From the NCBI GenBank assembly GCA_047630355.1, contig JBLHXN010000006.1:7191-71190 (forward strand): 64,000 nt of DNA, written 5' to 3'. Position numbers and translations under genes: made by a program. This DNA is from JANQUM01 sp047630355. GTDB lineage: Bacteria > Bacteroidota > Bacteroidia > Cytophagales > Spirosomataceae. This document shows, one piece after another, positions 9,998-18,831 of the stretch. How positions within the stretch are numbered: the first letter of the stretch is position 1; each line of letters opens with the position of its first letter. The notes under the pieces are model-generated. The model was not told where the DNA came from. It was given only the letters and a program-made list of their open reading frames with translations, and ran no database searches.

Positions 9998-10357
9998 ATG
10001 AAAGCCAGACCAAGGAAGAAATCTCGCCAAGAAATTGCAGACCCTCAAACTGCGATCTATCTTCTGAATATTTCTCCGATGATTTACAGACGTGTCAAGG
10101 TCAAAAGAAATATTCACATTGCCGGGCTTCACCACCTTATTCAAATTATTATGGGTTGGGAGAATATCCATTTACACAGCTTCAAAATTTGGGGGATGAC
10201 GTACGGTATTTCCCGAAGCGGTGGAATGTACTTTCATGATGATTCTTGTAAAATATTTGTCGGAGACTTTGACTTCAAAGTTTGGGACAAATATGCTTAT
10301 ACCGACGATTTTAGAGACCACTGCCAACACGAAATAAGAGTAGAAAAAATAGAATAA
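9998..10357 (+). CDS. pRiA4b ORF-3-like protein (IS1096 passenger-like), C-terminally truncated
   Basis: 119 residues. The core (AIYLLNISPMIYRRVKVKRN, then GLHHLIQIIMGWENIHLHSFKI, and YGISRSGG) matches the plasmid pRiA4b ORF-3 / IS1096 TnpR-like family, where IYQLKI..PPIWRRI and an MGWE.HLH motif are hallmarks. The reading frame ends at EIRVEKIE only 13 bp before the left inverted repeat of an IS982-family remnant. The family is usually longer, so the C-terminus has probably been cut by that insertion. Molecular function is unknown; such genes are often carried by mobile elements. The position at the edge of a decayed region suggests a remnant. Confidence 0.55.
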   Translation: MKARPRKKSRQEIADPQTAIYLLNISPMIYRRVKVKRNIHIAGLHHLIQIIMGWENIHLHSFKIWGMTYGISRSGGMYFHDDSCKIFVGDFDFKVWDKYAYTDDFRDHCQHEIRVEKIE

Positions 10358-10463
10358 ACTAATTCAAGTTACCCGTAATGCATTTGTAGGAGTTTAAAAG
10401 AAGTTGTTCATTTTGACTATTAAAAGCCTTATATTTATTTGACTACCAATCAGTTAAATATAG

Positions 10464-10742
10464 ATGAACAACTTGACCGAAAGTTGCGGACAAATTTTGA
10501 AGACTTTAAAGAAAATCGAACCCAAAACAAATTTTCTGAACCAAATCAGGGTTGCAAAACTATCCGACATTGAGTTGATTTCAGTAGTACTTACGGCTGA
10601 ATACCTAATCATAGACTCTGAGCATCAGTTATTTAGGAAGCTACCCATTAGTTTGTCCGAAAGGGTTGAACGGTCAGTTTACAACCGAAGGAAGCGGCGA
10701 TTTTTTGAATACATCGAAGCACTACGTTCGAAGAAGGTGTAG
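10464..10742 (+). pseudogene. IS982-family transposase, N-terminal fragment
   Basis: 92 residues. LSDIELISVVLTAEYLIIDSE, then HQLFRKL and RVERSVYNRRKRRFFEYIEALR are the characteristic N-terminal helical region of IS982-family transposases (families read LSD.ELI...LTAEYL.IDSE and ERSVYNRRRR.L). The full enzyme is about 290 residues. The frame stops at TAG 10740-10742, before the DDE catalytic region, so no activity is expected. The C-terminal end of the same enzyme is preserved at 10921-11064. Confidence 0.75.
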
Positions 10743-10807
10743 GACAAGTTTGGATATGACTTAAAAAGTGTCAACTTTTGGGCAAAAATGACCGATGTTT
10801 GTCAGAT

Positions 10808-10936
10808 ATGGAAGATAAGGATAAAGCTGAATTTGAGGCATTATATGCTAAGTACTTAATTTGGAAATCAAGTCAGGAAAATCAGACTGGTGGCTATGAC
10901 CGGGGTGGCGTACCGCTACGAACGGAGCTTTGTTGA
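10808..10936 (+). other. Short orphan ORF inside the IS982 remnant
   Basis: 43 codons from ATG 10808 to TGA 10934-10936, beginning MEDKDKAEFEALYAKYLIWK. It is not IS982 transposase sequence and sits where the transposase middle should be, so it may be the end of a second element that inserted and was then deleted. I cannot name the family. Just before its end the frame reads TGGYDRGGVPLRTELC, while a neighbouring frame gives YERSFVEF, hinting at a small insertion. Weak support for a real product. Confidence 0.3.
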
Positions 10937-11064
10937 ATTTTGCCAAGTCCTTTGATGGATTCAAAAATAGGGTACTCAGCAAAATCATAGCACTTACAGT
11001 TATACAACTGATAAATTTGAAGAATGGAAAGAAAATTAATAACATCGAAACCAGTATTATCTAA
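10921..11064 (+). pseudogene. IS982-family transposase, C-terminal fragment
   Basis: An open frame reads NGALLNFAKSFDGFKNRVLS, then KIIALTVIQLINLKNGKKIN and NIETSII, ending at TAA 11062-11064, just inside the right inverted repeat. The (Y/F)AKS..GF..R...KI.A.T..Q.IN pattern is the usual C-terminus of IS982 transposases. It has no start codon of its own and is the counterpart of the N-terminal fragment at 10464-10742; the catalytic centre between them is gone. Confidence 0.7.
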
Positions 11065-11087
11065 ATGCACTGCGGGTTCATTAGTAA

Positions 11088-12308
11088 TTGAAGATAAGCA
11101 AAGTACATATTAACAGTCTTCTTCTCGGCCTCCTGTTTACAGGAATTATTTCCGCGTGCGTTGATCCTTTTGACGTTGATATTTTCGCCCAACGCAGTAA
11201 TATTATTGTTGATGGAAATATAAATAATTTAGACGAACCGCAGCAAATCCGTATTTTTCGCACCGATGTGATTCTGAGCGATTCAAAAGTTCTGAGTTTA
11301 CTAAGTTTATTATCACTAATTCGCTGTGAATTGCGGTTTTGGGCATTGAAGTGCGGGTAACAGAAAACGGCACCAACGTTATTAAACTTATTGAAAAATT
11401 TCCCGGAATCTACGAAATGCCCATTGGTTTTCAGGGACGAATCGGGAACACATATCAGCTTTCTTTCCGAACTGACAACGGCAACCATTACGAATCAATT
11501 GAAGAGGAAATGTTGACGGGACCGAAGATTGACAGCATCTATGAAGTATTTAACCCAACCGGAATAGAGAACTCTTTGGGCAATCCAGGGAGTTTTCCGA
11601 GCAATGATATTTACGCCAACTTTCAAGACCCGGTTAATTCAGCAAATTACTACCACTGGACCTGGAAAATCAGGGAACCGCTTACCTACTGCGAAACCTG
11701 CAAACAAGGGAAATACTATTTCTACGAAACTGACGATGGAACTACTGGAGATTGTTTCCGCGATTTGACGCTCAACCCGTCAACCATCTACGATTATACC
11801 TGCGGCTCGTTTTACTGGTAACAAATTGAAAACACAGAGATAAATATTTTCTCCGATAAAACTACCAACGGCAAAACGCAGATTGGAAAATTAGTTGGGC
11901 AAATTCCACAGCATCAATCAAACGTTGCCTGGTCAGCATTCGGCAGCAAGCCCTGACCCCAAAGGCTTATCGTTTCTTCAAACTACTACAAGGGCAATCT
12001 ATCAATAGCGGAACTTTGGCGGATACGCCACCCGCTCCGATTCGGGGAAATATGGTAAGCCTTACAAACAAACGTGAAATTGTTTTAGGGTATTTCAACG
12101 TATCTTCTATAAGCGAAAAACGGTTTATGCTCGTGGCACAGAACAAACAGGGAGGTAAACTAAACGGGCTTTTTGAAGCTTTGAATAACCGCAGCCCGCT
12201 ACTTGAACCCACCCCAGTAACGAACGGATTGACATTCCACTGGCAATCTGTAAAGAAAGCGTTTTTCAAACTATTATTGCCCCACGAGGCTGGCGGTTTG
12301 GCCGATAA
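11088..12308 (+). pseudogene. DUF4249 lipoprotein, multiply frameshifted
   Basis: The gene starts as a lipoprotein (MKISKVHINSLLLGLLFTGI, then ISACVDPFDV with lipobox Cys), continues SNIIVDGNINNLDEPQQIRI, and then breaks frame near 11300. The next piece (VRVTENGTNV to YDYTCGSFYW, ending at TAA 11819-11821) and a third (LTPKAYRFFKLLQGQS, then VRGNMVSL-type sequence and FNVSSISEKRF) follow the order of DUF4249 proteins. The typical end is readable in another frame as CKESVFQTIIAPRGWRFGR before TAA 12306-12308. DUF4249 proteins are outer-membrane-associated lipoproteins encoded beside a TonB-dependent receptor, and remnants of such a receptor follow here. At least three frameshifts or stops make it non-functional. 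Confidence 0.75.
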
Positions 12309-12366
12309 TGACTAGTGATATTGTTAAATACTCAGATTTTAGTTTACGAAGAAAAAGCTATAACCT

Positions 12367-12650
12367 ATGGCATTAAAAAAGACCATCGTATTTTTACGGT
12401 AATCGTTACTTTCTTGGCGTGCGTTAATCCTTACGCCGTTCAGATTCTCTCTTCTAAATCGTACCTTTTCGTGGAGGGAAGTATCACGAATAATGCGAAG
12501 CAAAATCCCATCCGAATTGTCCGAACTGACGCTTCCGCTGTTTTTGAGAGTTTAGAATTCAGCAGTACGATTGTAGGTGATATTCGGAACGAATATATTC
12601 CACTTAGAGAAAGTTTCCAATCAACTCGAATAAGTGGTGATTACGAGTAA
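12367..12650 (+). pseudogene. Second DUF4249-like lipoprotein, N-terminal remnant
   Basis: It begins MALKKTIVFLR and then changes frame to VIVTFLACVNPYAVQILSSK, then LFVEGSITNNAKQNPIRIVR and TDASAVFESLEFSSTIVG, which parallels the start of the preceding DUF4249 gene (lipobox Cys, NIIVDG/LFVEG, IRIFRTD/IRIVRTD). It therefore looks like a second, paralogous copy reduced to its first 90 codons. The last codons before TAA 12648-12650 probably already belong to the following receptor remnant, implying a deletion fusion. Confidence 0.55.
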
Positions 12651-13491
12651 AGGGTTTGATAAGACGATTCGGAAACCAATTCTGGGCGTTACATAAATCA
12701 ATATGGAAACCATGAAAAAAATACCCGCCGCTTTTGGCGAGATAGGTATTTTACGGGGAATCCAAATGTTGCCCGGTGTAAGTAGTGTCGGAGAAGCCTC
12801 CAACGGCGTAAATATTCGCGGTGGTACCACCGACTAAAACCTCACTTTAATGGATGATACGCCCATTTTCAATCCTACGCACATGTTTGGATTATTTTCG
12901 GTTGTTCCGCCCGATGCAGGCTTATTGACTAACCTTCCCAACGTAGTAGGAACGGAAACGTAGTACTGCAATCTTACGGCGGTCTCGAACCACGTGTCGG
13001 AATCCGGTACGCCATTGACAATACTTCGTCGGTGAAACTGGGTTATAACCTGATGCGGCAATATTTACAGGTAGTGTCTAACACCTTCTGCTAATTACGA
13101 TAAACCCCATACGTTCAATGCTTCGGTAAACTTTGCAGTTGACAAACACAATTCATTTGGTTTCAATTTTGTATATTCAAGTGGAAGATCCTACACCGAA
13201 CTAGTCGGGTTCATTAATTTTCAAAACAATATTTATCCTTTCTACGATCAGCGAAATAATAACCGAATTCCGGACTATCACCGCCTTGATTTTAGCTGGA
13301 ATATTTATAATCCGAGCATGAAAGACCGCCGCTATCAAGACAGCTGAGCGTTCACAGCTTATAACCTCTACGCACGTCAAAGTGTATATTCTGCTTTCTT
13401 CCGAACCGAAGATAGATTTGCAAAAACCTACAACCTAAAAATCTTCGCCGCACCCATTCTGTCATTAACGTATAATTTCAAATTTGAGTAA
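12651..13491 (+). pseudogene. TonB-dependent receptor remnant (DUF4249 partner type)
   Basis: Readable pieces in several frames follow receptor order. A plug-domain segment reads MKKIPAAFGEIGILRGIQML, then PGVSSVGEASNGVNIRGGTT, a stop, and NLTLMDDTPIFNPTHMFGLF. A barrel piece (KLGYNLMRQYLQVVSNT in another frame) comes next, then a C-terminal piece (YDKPHTFNASVNFAVDKHNS, then NNNRIPDYHRLDFSWNIYN) ending LSLTYNFKFE at TAA 13489-13491. A normal receptor is about 750-800 residues; less than 300 remain, so there is a large internal deletion near 13080 plus several stops. Not functional. Confidence 0.75.
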
Positions 13492-13616
13492 CTACGCTTC
13501 GCAAGGTTATTATGTCGCAACATTAAGCGATTTGGACTATAAGTTTGAATCCTCGTACTTCACTTTTAAACCTTTCGGATCCAAAGCCAGTCACAGGAAA
13601 AGAACACACAAAAACT

Positions 13617-15995
13617 ATGAAGTATATTTTTTTTCTCTTTATTATTCCACTTTCGATATTCGCACAAGAATCTACGGATTTCAAAATTTCGGGTAAAATA
13701 ATCGACGCTAATACAAGTGCTCCCCTCCCCTTTTCTACCGTAGCTCTTTTTGATTCGGGCACGGATAAAGTGATAGTGACGGTCTTAACCTCTGAAGACG
13801 GCTCGTTTGAAGCAAGTGCAAAATCCGGTAACTATTACCTCAAAGTTCAGTACGTTGGTTACGAAGATAAAACGCTTAAAAGTGAATTATTGAGTCCGCT
13901 ATCACAAGACGAAACGCTCAAAACTATCTCGTTAAGTTCGGGAATCATTTCCTTGCAAGAGGTAGAAGTCAGGGCGGAGAAAAGCCGGATGGAATTTGAT
14001 TTGGACAAACGAATTTTCAACGTCGGAAAAGATCTTGCCAATGCCGGAAATTCGGCAGCAGATATTCTGGATATGGTTCCGTCTGTAAATGTTGACCCGG
14101 AAGGGAATTTGAGTTTACGGGGAAGCGGCGGCGTACGAATTTTGATTGACGGGAAACCTTCGGGCTTGTTGAGTGCCGGAGATACCAAGGCGTTACTGCG
14201 AATGCAGGGCGATATCATTGAGAGTATCGAAGTAATTACGAATCCATCCGCCCGCTACGAAGCAGAAGGCGAAGCGGGGATTATAAATATCATTCTAAAG
14301 AAAAACCAAAAGAAAGGCTTTAACGGTTCTTTTGGGGTAAATACGGGTATTCCGCACAATCACGCAGCGTCTTACAACCTAAACTACCGACAAAAAGATT
14401 TTAACTTTTTCTCCAATTTCGGAATGGATTACCGACGTTCTCCCGGCGGCGGTTTCTCCACGCAGGATTTCTTTGAGGGCGGTACGCTGATTGAATCGTA
14501 TTCGGTTGATAATGCTTCAAACCGGGGTGGTCTGAGTGGTTATGTCCAATTCGGTACGGATTGGAATATCAATGCGTTCAATACACTGACAGGATCGGTT
14601 TTGCTTAAACGCGGACGGGACAAAAACTTCTCCGACATTATTTACACAGATTTCGACGGAATAAACAACGTTCAGACTTTTCGTGACGTGATTGAAAGAG
14701 AAAGTGAAAACAATATTGAAGGATCAGTAACTTACAGGAAAACATTTTTGACACCCAAAAAGGAGTTCAACTTTACCTTTAAATACATTCTTGATAACGA
14801 TTTAGAAGAAGCGGATTACGAGCAATTTGTGGGTACTCGTGATGAATTATCTTTACTACAAAATTCAAGTAATACCGAAAACGAAGCGAATATGCTTTTT
14901 CAGGCTGATTTTGTGCAGCCATTTGGAGAAGACAGTAAATTTGAAACCGGACTACGAGCCGCACTCCGTACCATTGATAATGATTTTTTGGTACAAGAAG
15001 AACGAAACGGGCAGTTTGAAACACTATCGGGTTTTGACGATAATTTAGCGTACAAAGAAAACATTTACGCAGCTTACGCCATCTTGGGTCACAAAATGGA
15101 CAAATTCAGCATGCAAGCCGGGCTCAGAGCTGAACTGACTGATATTGAAGCAAGGTTGATCAAATCAAACGTTAATAATGATCAATACTACTTTAGTCTT
15201 TTTCCAAGCTCTACAATATCGTACGAAATTGCGAAAGACAATCAGGTTCAGCTGAGTTACAGCCGTCGTTTGAGCCGTCCGTACTTTAGGAGTTTATTAC
15301 CTTTTTCAAATTTCAACGATCCCCGAAATAACCGTTTCGGAAATCCCGCCCTTCGACCCGAATTTACGAATTCCTTTGAATTGGGTTATTTAAAGTACTT
15401 AGAAAAAGGCACGTTTTTATCGAGTATTTACTACCGTAATACCACGGGTGTGGTGGAAGAAATCACCACTGCTTCTGACGATGGGACAACCATACGAACA
15501 CCCGTAAACCTCGCCGAAAGAGATGCTTACGGTTTAGAAATGAACTACACAGCTAATCCGCTGGAATGGTTAGACGTAACCTCTGATCTCAACTTCTTCC
15601 GGGCGTTAGTAAATGGTCAATACCAAGGGCGTGATTTCAACAGCGATACTTTTTCGTGGAGTGGACGAATTACCTCTAAGTTTACACTAAAAAACCGATT
15701 AAAAGCTCAGTTTTCTTACGATTATGACGCTCCAGTAAATACCACGCAGGGCAGAAGGTTATCTGTTTCCGCATTTGATTTGGCGGCTTCAAAAGATGTA
15801 TTTTCTAATAAAGGTACATTTACGATTGCCTGTCGGGACTTATTCAATACCCGCATTCGCCGCTCCATTATTGATTTACCAGAACTTCAGGCGGAGAGCT
15901 CTTTTCAGTGGCGACAAGCCCGTTCGGTGGTGGTGAGTTTCAATTATCGGTTGAATCAGGATAAGAAAAATTCCTATGATGTAGGAAGAAATTAA
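13617..15995 (+). CDS. TonB-dependent receptor-like outer-membrane protein (OMP_b-brl_3 family)
   Basis: 792 residues from ATG 13617, chosen because it opens a signal peptide (MKYIFFLFIIPLSIFAQ); the longer frame from 13545 adds 24 unlikely residues. Residues about 20-110 are a carboxypeptidase regulatory-like domain (FKISGKIIDANTSAPLPFST). Residues about 140-215 are a plug (DMVPSVNVDPEGNLSLRGSG, then RILIDGKPSG, SIEVITNPSARYEAEGEAGI). The rest is a 14-strand-type barrel ending in the Arg-rich FNYRLNQDKKNSYDVGRN. Such proteins sit in the outer membrane and probably import a ligand with TonB, or act as a porin-like barrel; the substrate is unknown. It is the only intact gene in a run of remnants, 125 bp after a dead receptor. 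Its last 4 bp overlap the convergent Crp/Fnr gene. Confidence 0.85.
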   Translation: MKYIFFLFIIPLSIFAQESTDFKISGKIIDANTSAPLPFSTVALFDSGTDKVIVTVLTSEDGSFEASAKSGNYYLKVQYVGYEDKTLKSELLSPLSQDETLKTISLSSGIISLQEVEVRAEKSRMEFDLDKRIFNVGKDLANAGNSAADILDMVPSVNVDPEGNLSLRGSGGVRILIDGKPSGLLSAGDTKALLRMQGDIIESIEVITNPSARYEAEGEAGIINIILKKNQKKGFNGSFGVNTGIPHNHAASYNLNYRQKDFNFFSNFGMDYRRSPGGGFSTQDFFEGGTLIESYSVDNASNRGGLSGYVQFGTDWNINAFNTLTGSVLLKRGRDKNFSDIIYTDFDGINNVQTFRDVIERESENNIEGSVTYRKTFLTPKKEFNFTFKYILDNDLEEADYEQFVGTRDELSLLQNSSNTENEANMLFQADFVQPFGEDSKFETGLRAALRTIDNDFLVQEERNGQFETLSGFDDNLAYKENIYAAYAILGHKMDKFSMQAGLRAELTDIEARLIKSNVNNDQYYFSLFPSSTISYEIAKDNQVQLSYSRRLSRPYFRSLLPFSNFNDPRNNRFGNPALRPEFTNSFELGYLKYLEKGTFLSSIYYRNTTGVVEEITTASDDGTTIRTPVNLAERDAYGLEMNYTANPLEWLDVTSDLNFFRALVNGQYQGRDFNSDTFSWSGRITSKFTLKNRLKAQFSYDYDAPVNTTQGRRLSVSAFDLAASKDVFSNKGTFTIACRDLFNTRIRRSIIDLPELQAESSFQWRQARSVVVSFNYRLNQDKKNSYDVGRN

Positions 15996-16540
15996 AGTAG
16001 CTCGATTTTGTTTCGGGAGAGTTTTACTTTACCGAGCTTTTCGAGTTGTTTGAGTAATCTTGAGACCACTTCACGAGAAGTAGCCAGTTCGCTTGCCAAT
16101 TCTTCGTGCGTTACGTATAAAATATGCTTGCTGCCCGTAGAAGATAATTTCTTATTTATCAGCTTGAGAAGGCGTTGGTCAAGTTTGGTGAATGCAATGC
16201 CGTCAATGGTTTCGAGGAGATCGTCGAAACGCCTTTGGTAAGTAGTAAAAACAAATTCCTTCCAAGTTCGGTACTTGCCCAGCCACTCGTCAATTTTTTC
16301 GACGGGAATGGTTATCAGCTTGGTATTTTCTTCCGCAACCGCAATAATTTCGCTCGTTTTTTGCTGTAAACAGCACGTCAATGACATAGCACAAGTATCC
16401 ATTCCGCCGAGGTAATACAACAGTATTTCCCGCCCATCTTCGTCAGGTCGCATAATTTTAACGGAACCGCTCAATAGAATTGGCACAAAACGAATATAAC
16501 CACCAAGACGCATTAAGTATTCGCCTTGCTTCAGTTCCAT
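15992..16540 (-). CDS. Crp/Fnr-family transcriptional regulator (N-terminus probably damaged)
   Basis: 182 residues. A cyclic-nucleotide-binding-like beta roll (KQGEYLMRLGGYIRFVPILL, then SGSVKIMRPDEDGREILLYY) carries the CAMSLTCCL Cys pattern, followed by a dimer helix and a winged helix-turn-helix (THEELASELATSREVVSRLL). Homologues start about 25-30 residues earlier. Here the frame upstream of Met-16540 remains coding-like for 17 codons (SALLEELQQVGNF) up to a TAA at 16592-16594, and a further piece (PIKFYEKHFNG) lies in another frame. The native start has therefore probably been lost by a frameshift, although translation from 16540 would keep both main domains. Cys-rich Crp/Fnr proteins of this type often sit beside sulfur-oxidation genes such as those at 20.8-24 kb (inference). 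Confidence 0.75.
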   Translation of the reverse strand: MELKQGEYLMRLGGYIRFVPILLSGSVKIMRPDEDGREILLYYLGGMDTCAMSLTCCLQQKTSEIIAVAEENTKLITIPVEKIDEWLGKYRTWKEFVFTTYQRRFDDLLETIDGIAFTKLDQRLLKLINKKLSSTGSKHILYVTHEELASELATSREVVSRLLKQLEKLGKVKLSRNKIELL

Positions 16541-16701
16541 GAAATTACCGACTTGCTGTAACTCTTCGAGTAATGCTGATTCAAAAGACCATTAAAGTGT
16601 TTTTCGTAAAATTTGATGGGTTATTGCATAGTGGTCTGTAAGTTGAAAATTGTTTTTGACAATGCACAAAAGAAGAACGGGGTAATAACGGGTATACCTT
16701 A

Positions 16702-17907
16702 TTAAACCAAAAACGCTTTAATTTTGGCGTAAACTTCAGCATTATTCAGCAAACCCAAATGACTAACTCCGTAAGCAATCCAAGTATTTTTCTTCTTAAA
16801 TTGTAGTTGTTTTGCAGGATTCTCGTGCTGCCCCAAAGCACTTTTTATATCAACCATGCTATCGCCGATCACTACGGGAGAAACAATATCAGCTTCCTGT
16901 CCGATAACGGCCGCGATGTTATAACAAGATATCCGCTTCGGTAGAGGAACGTGCTGCCTTTGGTCAGCTTTTATTTCAAATCGGTCACTGCCTTGCCAGT
17001 CTTCATCAACTAAGTTTCCGTATCTTAAGTCTGTGATGCCGCCACTTCTGACTTTCCCCAATCGGGCAAAAGGTTGTGCGTAGGCAATAGATTCCAAAAT
17101 ACCATCCAAATAATTGCCGGTTCGTTCTAAGGGTGCACCGTGATGAGGTGTTCCTAAAAAGACAATTTTCTTAAGGTGTTTTGTCCACGTTTTCTGCTGT
17201 TGCTGACCGTAATACAAAGCACTTCTCGTTACTAAGCCGCCCATACTGTGACCGATAATGATTAGTTCTTGGACGGGAACCGGCCAATGCAGCACCAACT
17301 CTTCTAATAATTCATTAAAATCCTGCCCGTTAGTAGAAATATGGCGGCCGCTGTTGTAGTGCAAATAAATGGGCGTTTTACCTGATTCGTTTGCCAATGC
17401 TACTCCGTGATTATGGTCTTTTCGAGTCCATTGAATATCATTCATGCAAGAACCGTGTACCAACACCAAAATTTTACCGCTGATGTTCGGATAAGCCGCT
17501 TCCAGACTTTCTCTTTCAAGTAAAATGGCCTTTGCCTGGTACCTGAATTGCATGGTAATCTGCAACGGATTTTCCTTTTCTTCCAGATAATCACCCACCA
17601 AACCGTTTAAGACGGAACGTAACACTTCACCTTCGTCGGTTGATTTTAAACTTCCTAATACGGGCGTTAATTTGCCTAACGCTTTATCCAAACCGCCACC
17701 GATGACTCTGGTGCTCCATTTTACATTATTATACGTGATTCCGGCAATGGCGGTGATCAAATCCTGCACGGGAGTTGATGGCAAAAAAGGAGGATGAACA
17801 ACCCGCCTGTGCATGGCTTCAACCAAGTCTGTTATACCGATTGTGGCGTCGGTAATTAACTGCGACAGACCTTGCATAAGAGAGCCCGTTTTTATTTTAT
17901 TTGCCAT
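16702..17907 (-). CDS. Alpha/beta hydrolase, lipase/PGAP1-like
   Basis: 401 residues from Met 17907 (MANKIKTGSLMQGLSQLITD); the longer frame from 17982 would overlap the upstream gene by 44 bp and adds a basic stretch not expected in the family. After a helical N-terminal 140 residues, the hydrolase fold shows the oxyanion strand ILVLVHGSCMN, the nucleophile elbow GHSMGG (Ser within IIIGHSMGGLVTRSALYYG), the FLGTPHHG motif of lipase/acyltransferase-like enzymes, and a probable catalytic His in GVSHLGLL near the C-terminus. There is no signal peptide, so it is likely cytoplasmic. Substrate unknown; an ester or lipid is likely. It lies 31 bp downstream of the DUF2071 gene and is probably co-transcribed with it. 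Confidence 0.75.
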   Translation of the reverse strand: MANKIKTGSLMQGLSQLITDATIGITDLVEAMHRRVVHPPFLPSTPVQDLITAIAGITYNNVKWSTRVIGGGLDKALGKLTPVLGSLKSTDEGEVLRSVLNGLVGDYLEEKENPLQITMQFRYQAKAILLERESLEAAYPNISGKILVLVHGSCMNDIQWTRKDHNHGVALANESGKTPIYLHYNSGRHISTNGQDFNELLEELVLHWPVPVQELIIIGHSMGGLVTRSALYYGQQQQKTWTKHLKKIVFLGTPHHGAPLERTGNYLDGILESIAYAQPFARLGKVRSGGITDLRYGNLVDEDWQGSDRFEIKADQRQHVPLPKRISCYNIAAVIGQEADIVSPVVIGDSMVDIKSALGQHENPAKQLQFKKKNTWIAYGVSHLGLLNNAEVYAKIKAFLV

Positions 17908-17938
17908 GATAAGAGGAGTTCTTTTAGAAAAAAGGTGC

Positions 17939-18667
17939 TTAATTCTGTACCGCCTTTTCTCTGATTGTCTTTTTACCTTCAACGGTTATCTTAGACCCTT
18001 CCGCAAGCATCACCGAACTTGGTTTCATATTGGTTAAAAACTCAAATTCCGATCCGTAAACAAGTCCGAAATTAACGTTTACTTCGGCACTGTGTACCGC
18101 GTATTGTTGCCATTTCGGGTGAGTAACTTCGTATTCGTTGGTAACGGTTTCGCTTACTTTTGCGTATCCCCAATAATGCTCAGTGATAAATTCAGTTTCG
18201 CTGTTTTCTGCAATCGGGCTTTGCTCTAGGGCAGCAACAACTTTGAAAGATTGCCATAGTTTATTTTTCTTCCATTCGTACTCTACGTTTCTGTTTATCT
18301 CATTTTCTTCCCAATTGTGCCGCATGGGCATCGTCTCATAATTTTCGTTGTAGAGCGTATTTGCAATAATGGTCAGGGCTGGTTTTGGCACAATTTCCTT
18401 GATAAAAACTACGCCCCGTTTCCGTATACCATTTTCAAAGCGTCTGACGTAAAACCGAAGGTTTACTTCTTCAAAATTTACGTGAAATGGGATTTTTATT
18501 CCTAACAATTTGACCTCCAGAAACATAAAACCAATTAAACTAACGTAACATTTTCCCTCCCATAAATCAAGTTCTGTACCCACCGGAACGTACTTTTTTA
18601 GTATTTCAGGATCTATAACATAATTTGCGATGGCTAATTTCCGCCACTCTGCTTTTAAAAAACTCAT
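17939..18667 (-). CDS. YqjF/DUF2071-family protein
   Basis: 242 residues. The pattern MSFLKAEWRKLAIANYVIDP, then LKKYVPVGTELDLWEGKCYVSLIGFMF and VNLRFYVR is characteristic of the DUF2071 (YqjF) family, which has a beta-barrel-like acetoacetate-decarboxylase fold. WGYAKVSETVTNEYEVTHPKW in the second half is also typical. Length agrees with the family (about 240). No catalytic function has been established for the family. It is the first gene of a two-gene unit with the downstream hydrolase. Confidence 0.75.
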   Translation of the reverse strand: MSFLKAEWRKLAIANYVIDPEILKKYVPVGTELDLWEGKCYVSLIGFMFLEVKLLGIKIPFHVNFEEVNLRFYVRRFENGIRKRGVVFIKEIVPKPALTIIANTLYNENYETMPMRHNWEENEINRNVEYEWKKNKLWQSFKVVAALEQSPIAENSETEFITEHYWGYAKVSETVTNEYEVTHPKWQQYAVHSAEVNVNFGLVYGSEFEFLTNMKPSSVMLAEGSKITVEGKKTIREKAVQN

Positions 18668-18831
18668 TTTTTCTTTTGTTTTAAGGAACTACACTTTGCG
18701 ACAAAACCTTTAAAAGACTCACGTCTTCCCTCTTTCGCTCTCATCAGGTAAACTGATATTGCACCCCATTAGTTTTCACGTAAAATCAACTTTCGCTCTC
18801 TCCAAGCTATAAGTTTTGGGATAAAAAAGTA

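Larger units (their letters stand above)
10371..11077 (+). mobile_element. IS982-family element, internally deleted remnant
   Basis: A 707-bp remnant bounded by imperfect terminal inverted repeats. Left: ACCCGTAATGCATTT at 10371-10385. Right, in reverse complement: ACCCGCAGTGCATTT at 11063-11077 (13 of 15 identical). Between them lie the N-terminal 92 codons and the C-terminal 47 codons of one transposase, with unrelated DNA in place of the middle. Complete IS982-type elements are about 1 kb, so it cannot move on its own. No clear target-site duplication is visible. Confidence 0.7.

Noticed and set aside
9973..10239. Plus-strand ORF of 88 residues overlapping the pRiA4b ORF-3-like gene
   Set aside because: Out of frame with the clear family match at 9998-10357 and without any recognisable pattern.
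11081..11488. Minus-strand ORF of 135 residues
   Set aside because: Antisense to the DUF4249 pseudogene, with no family features.
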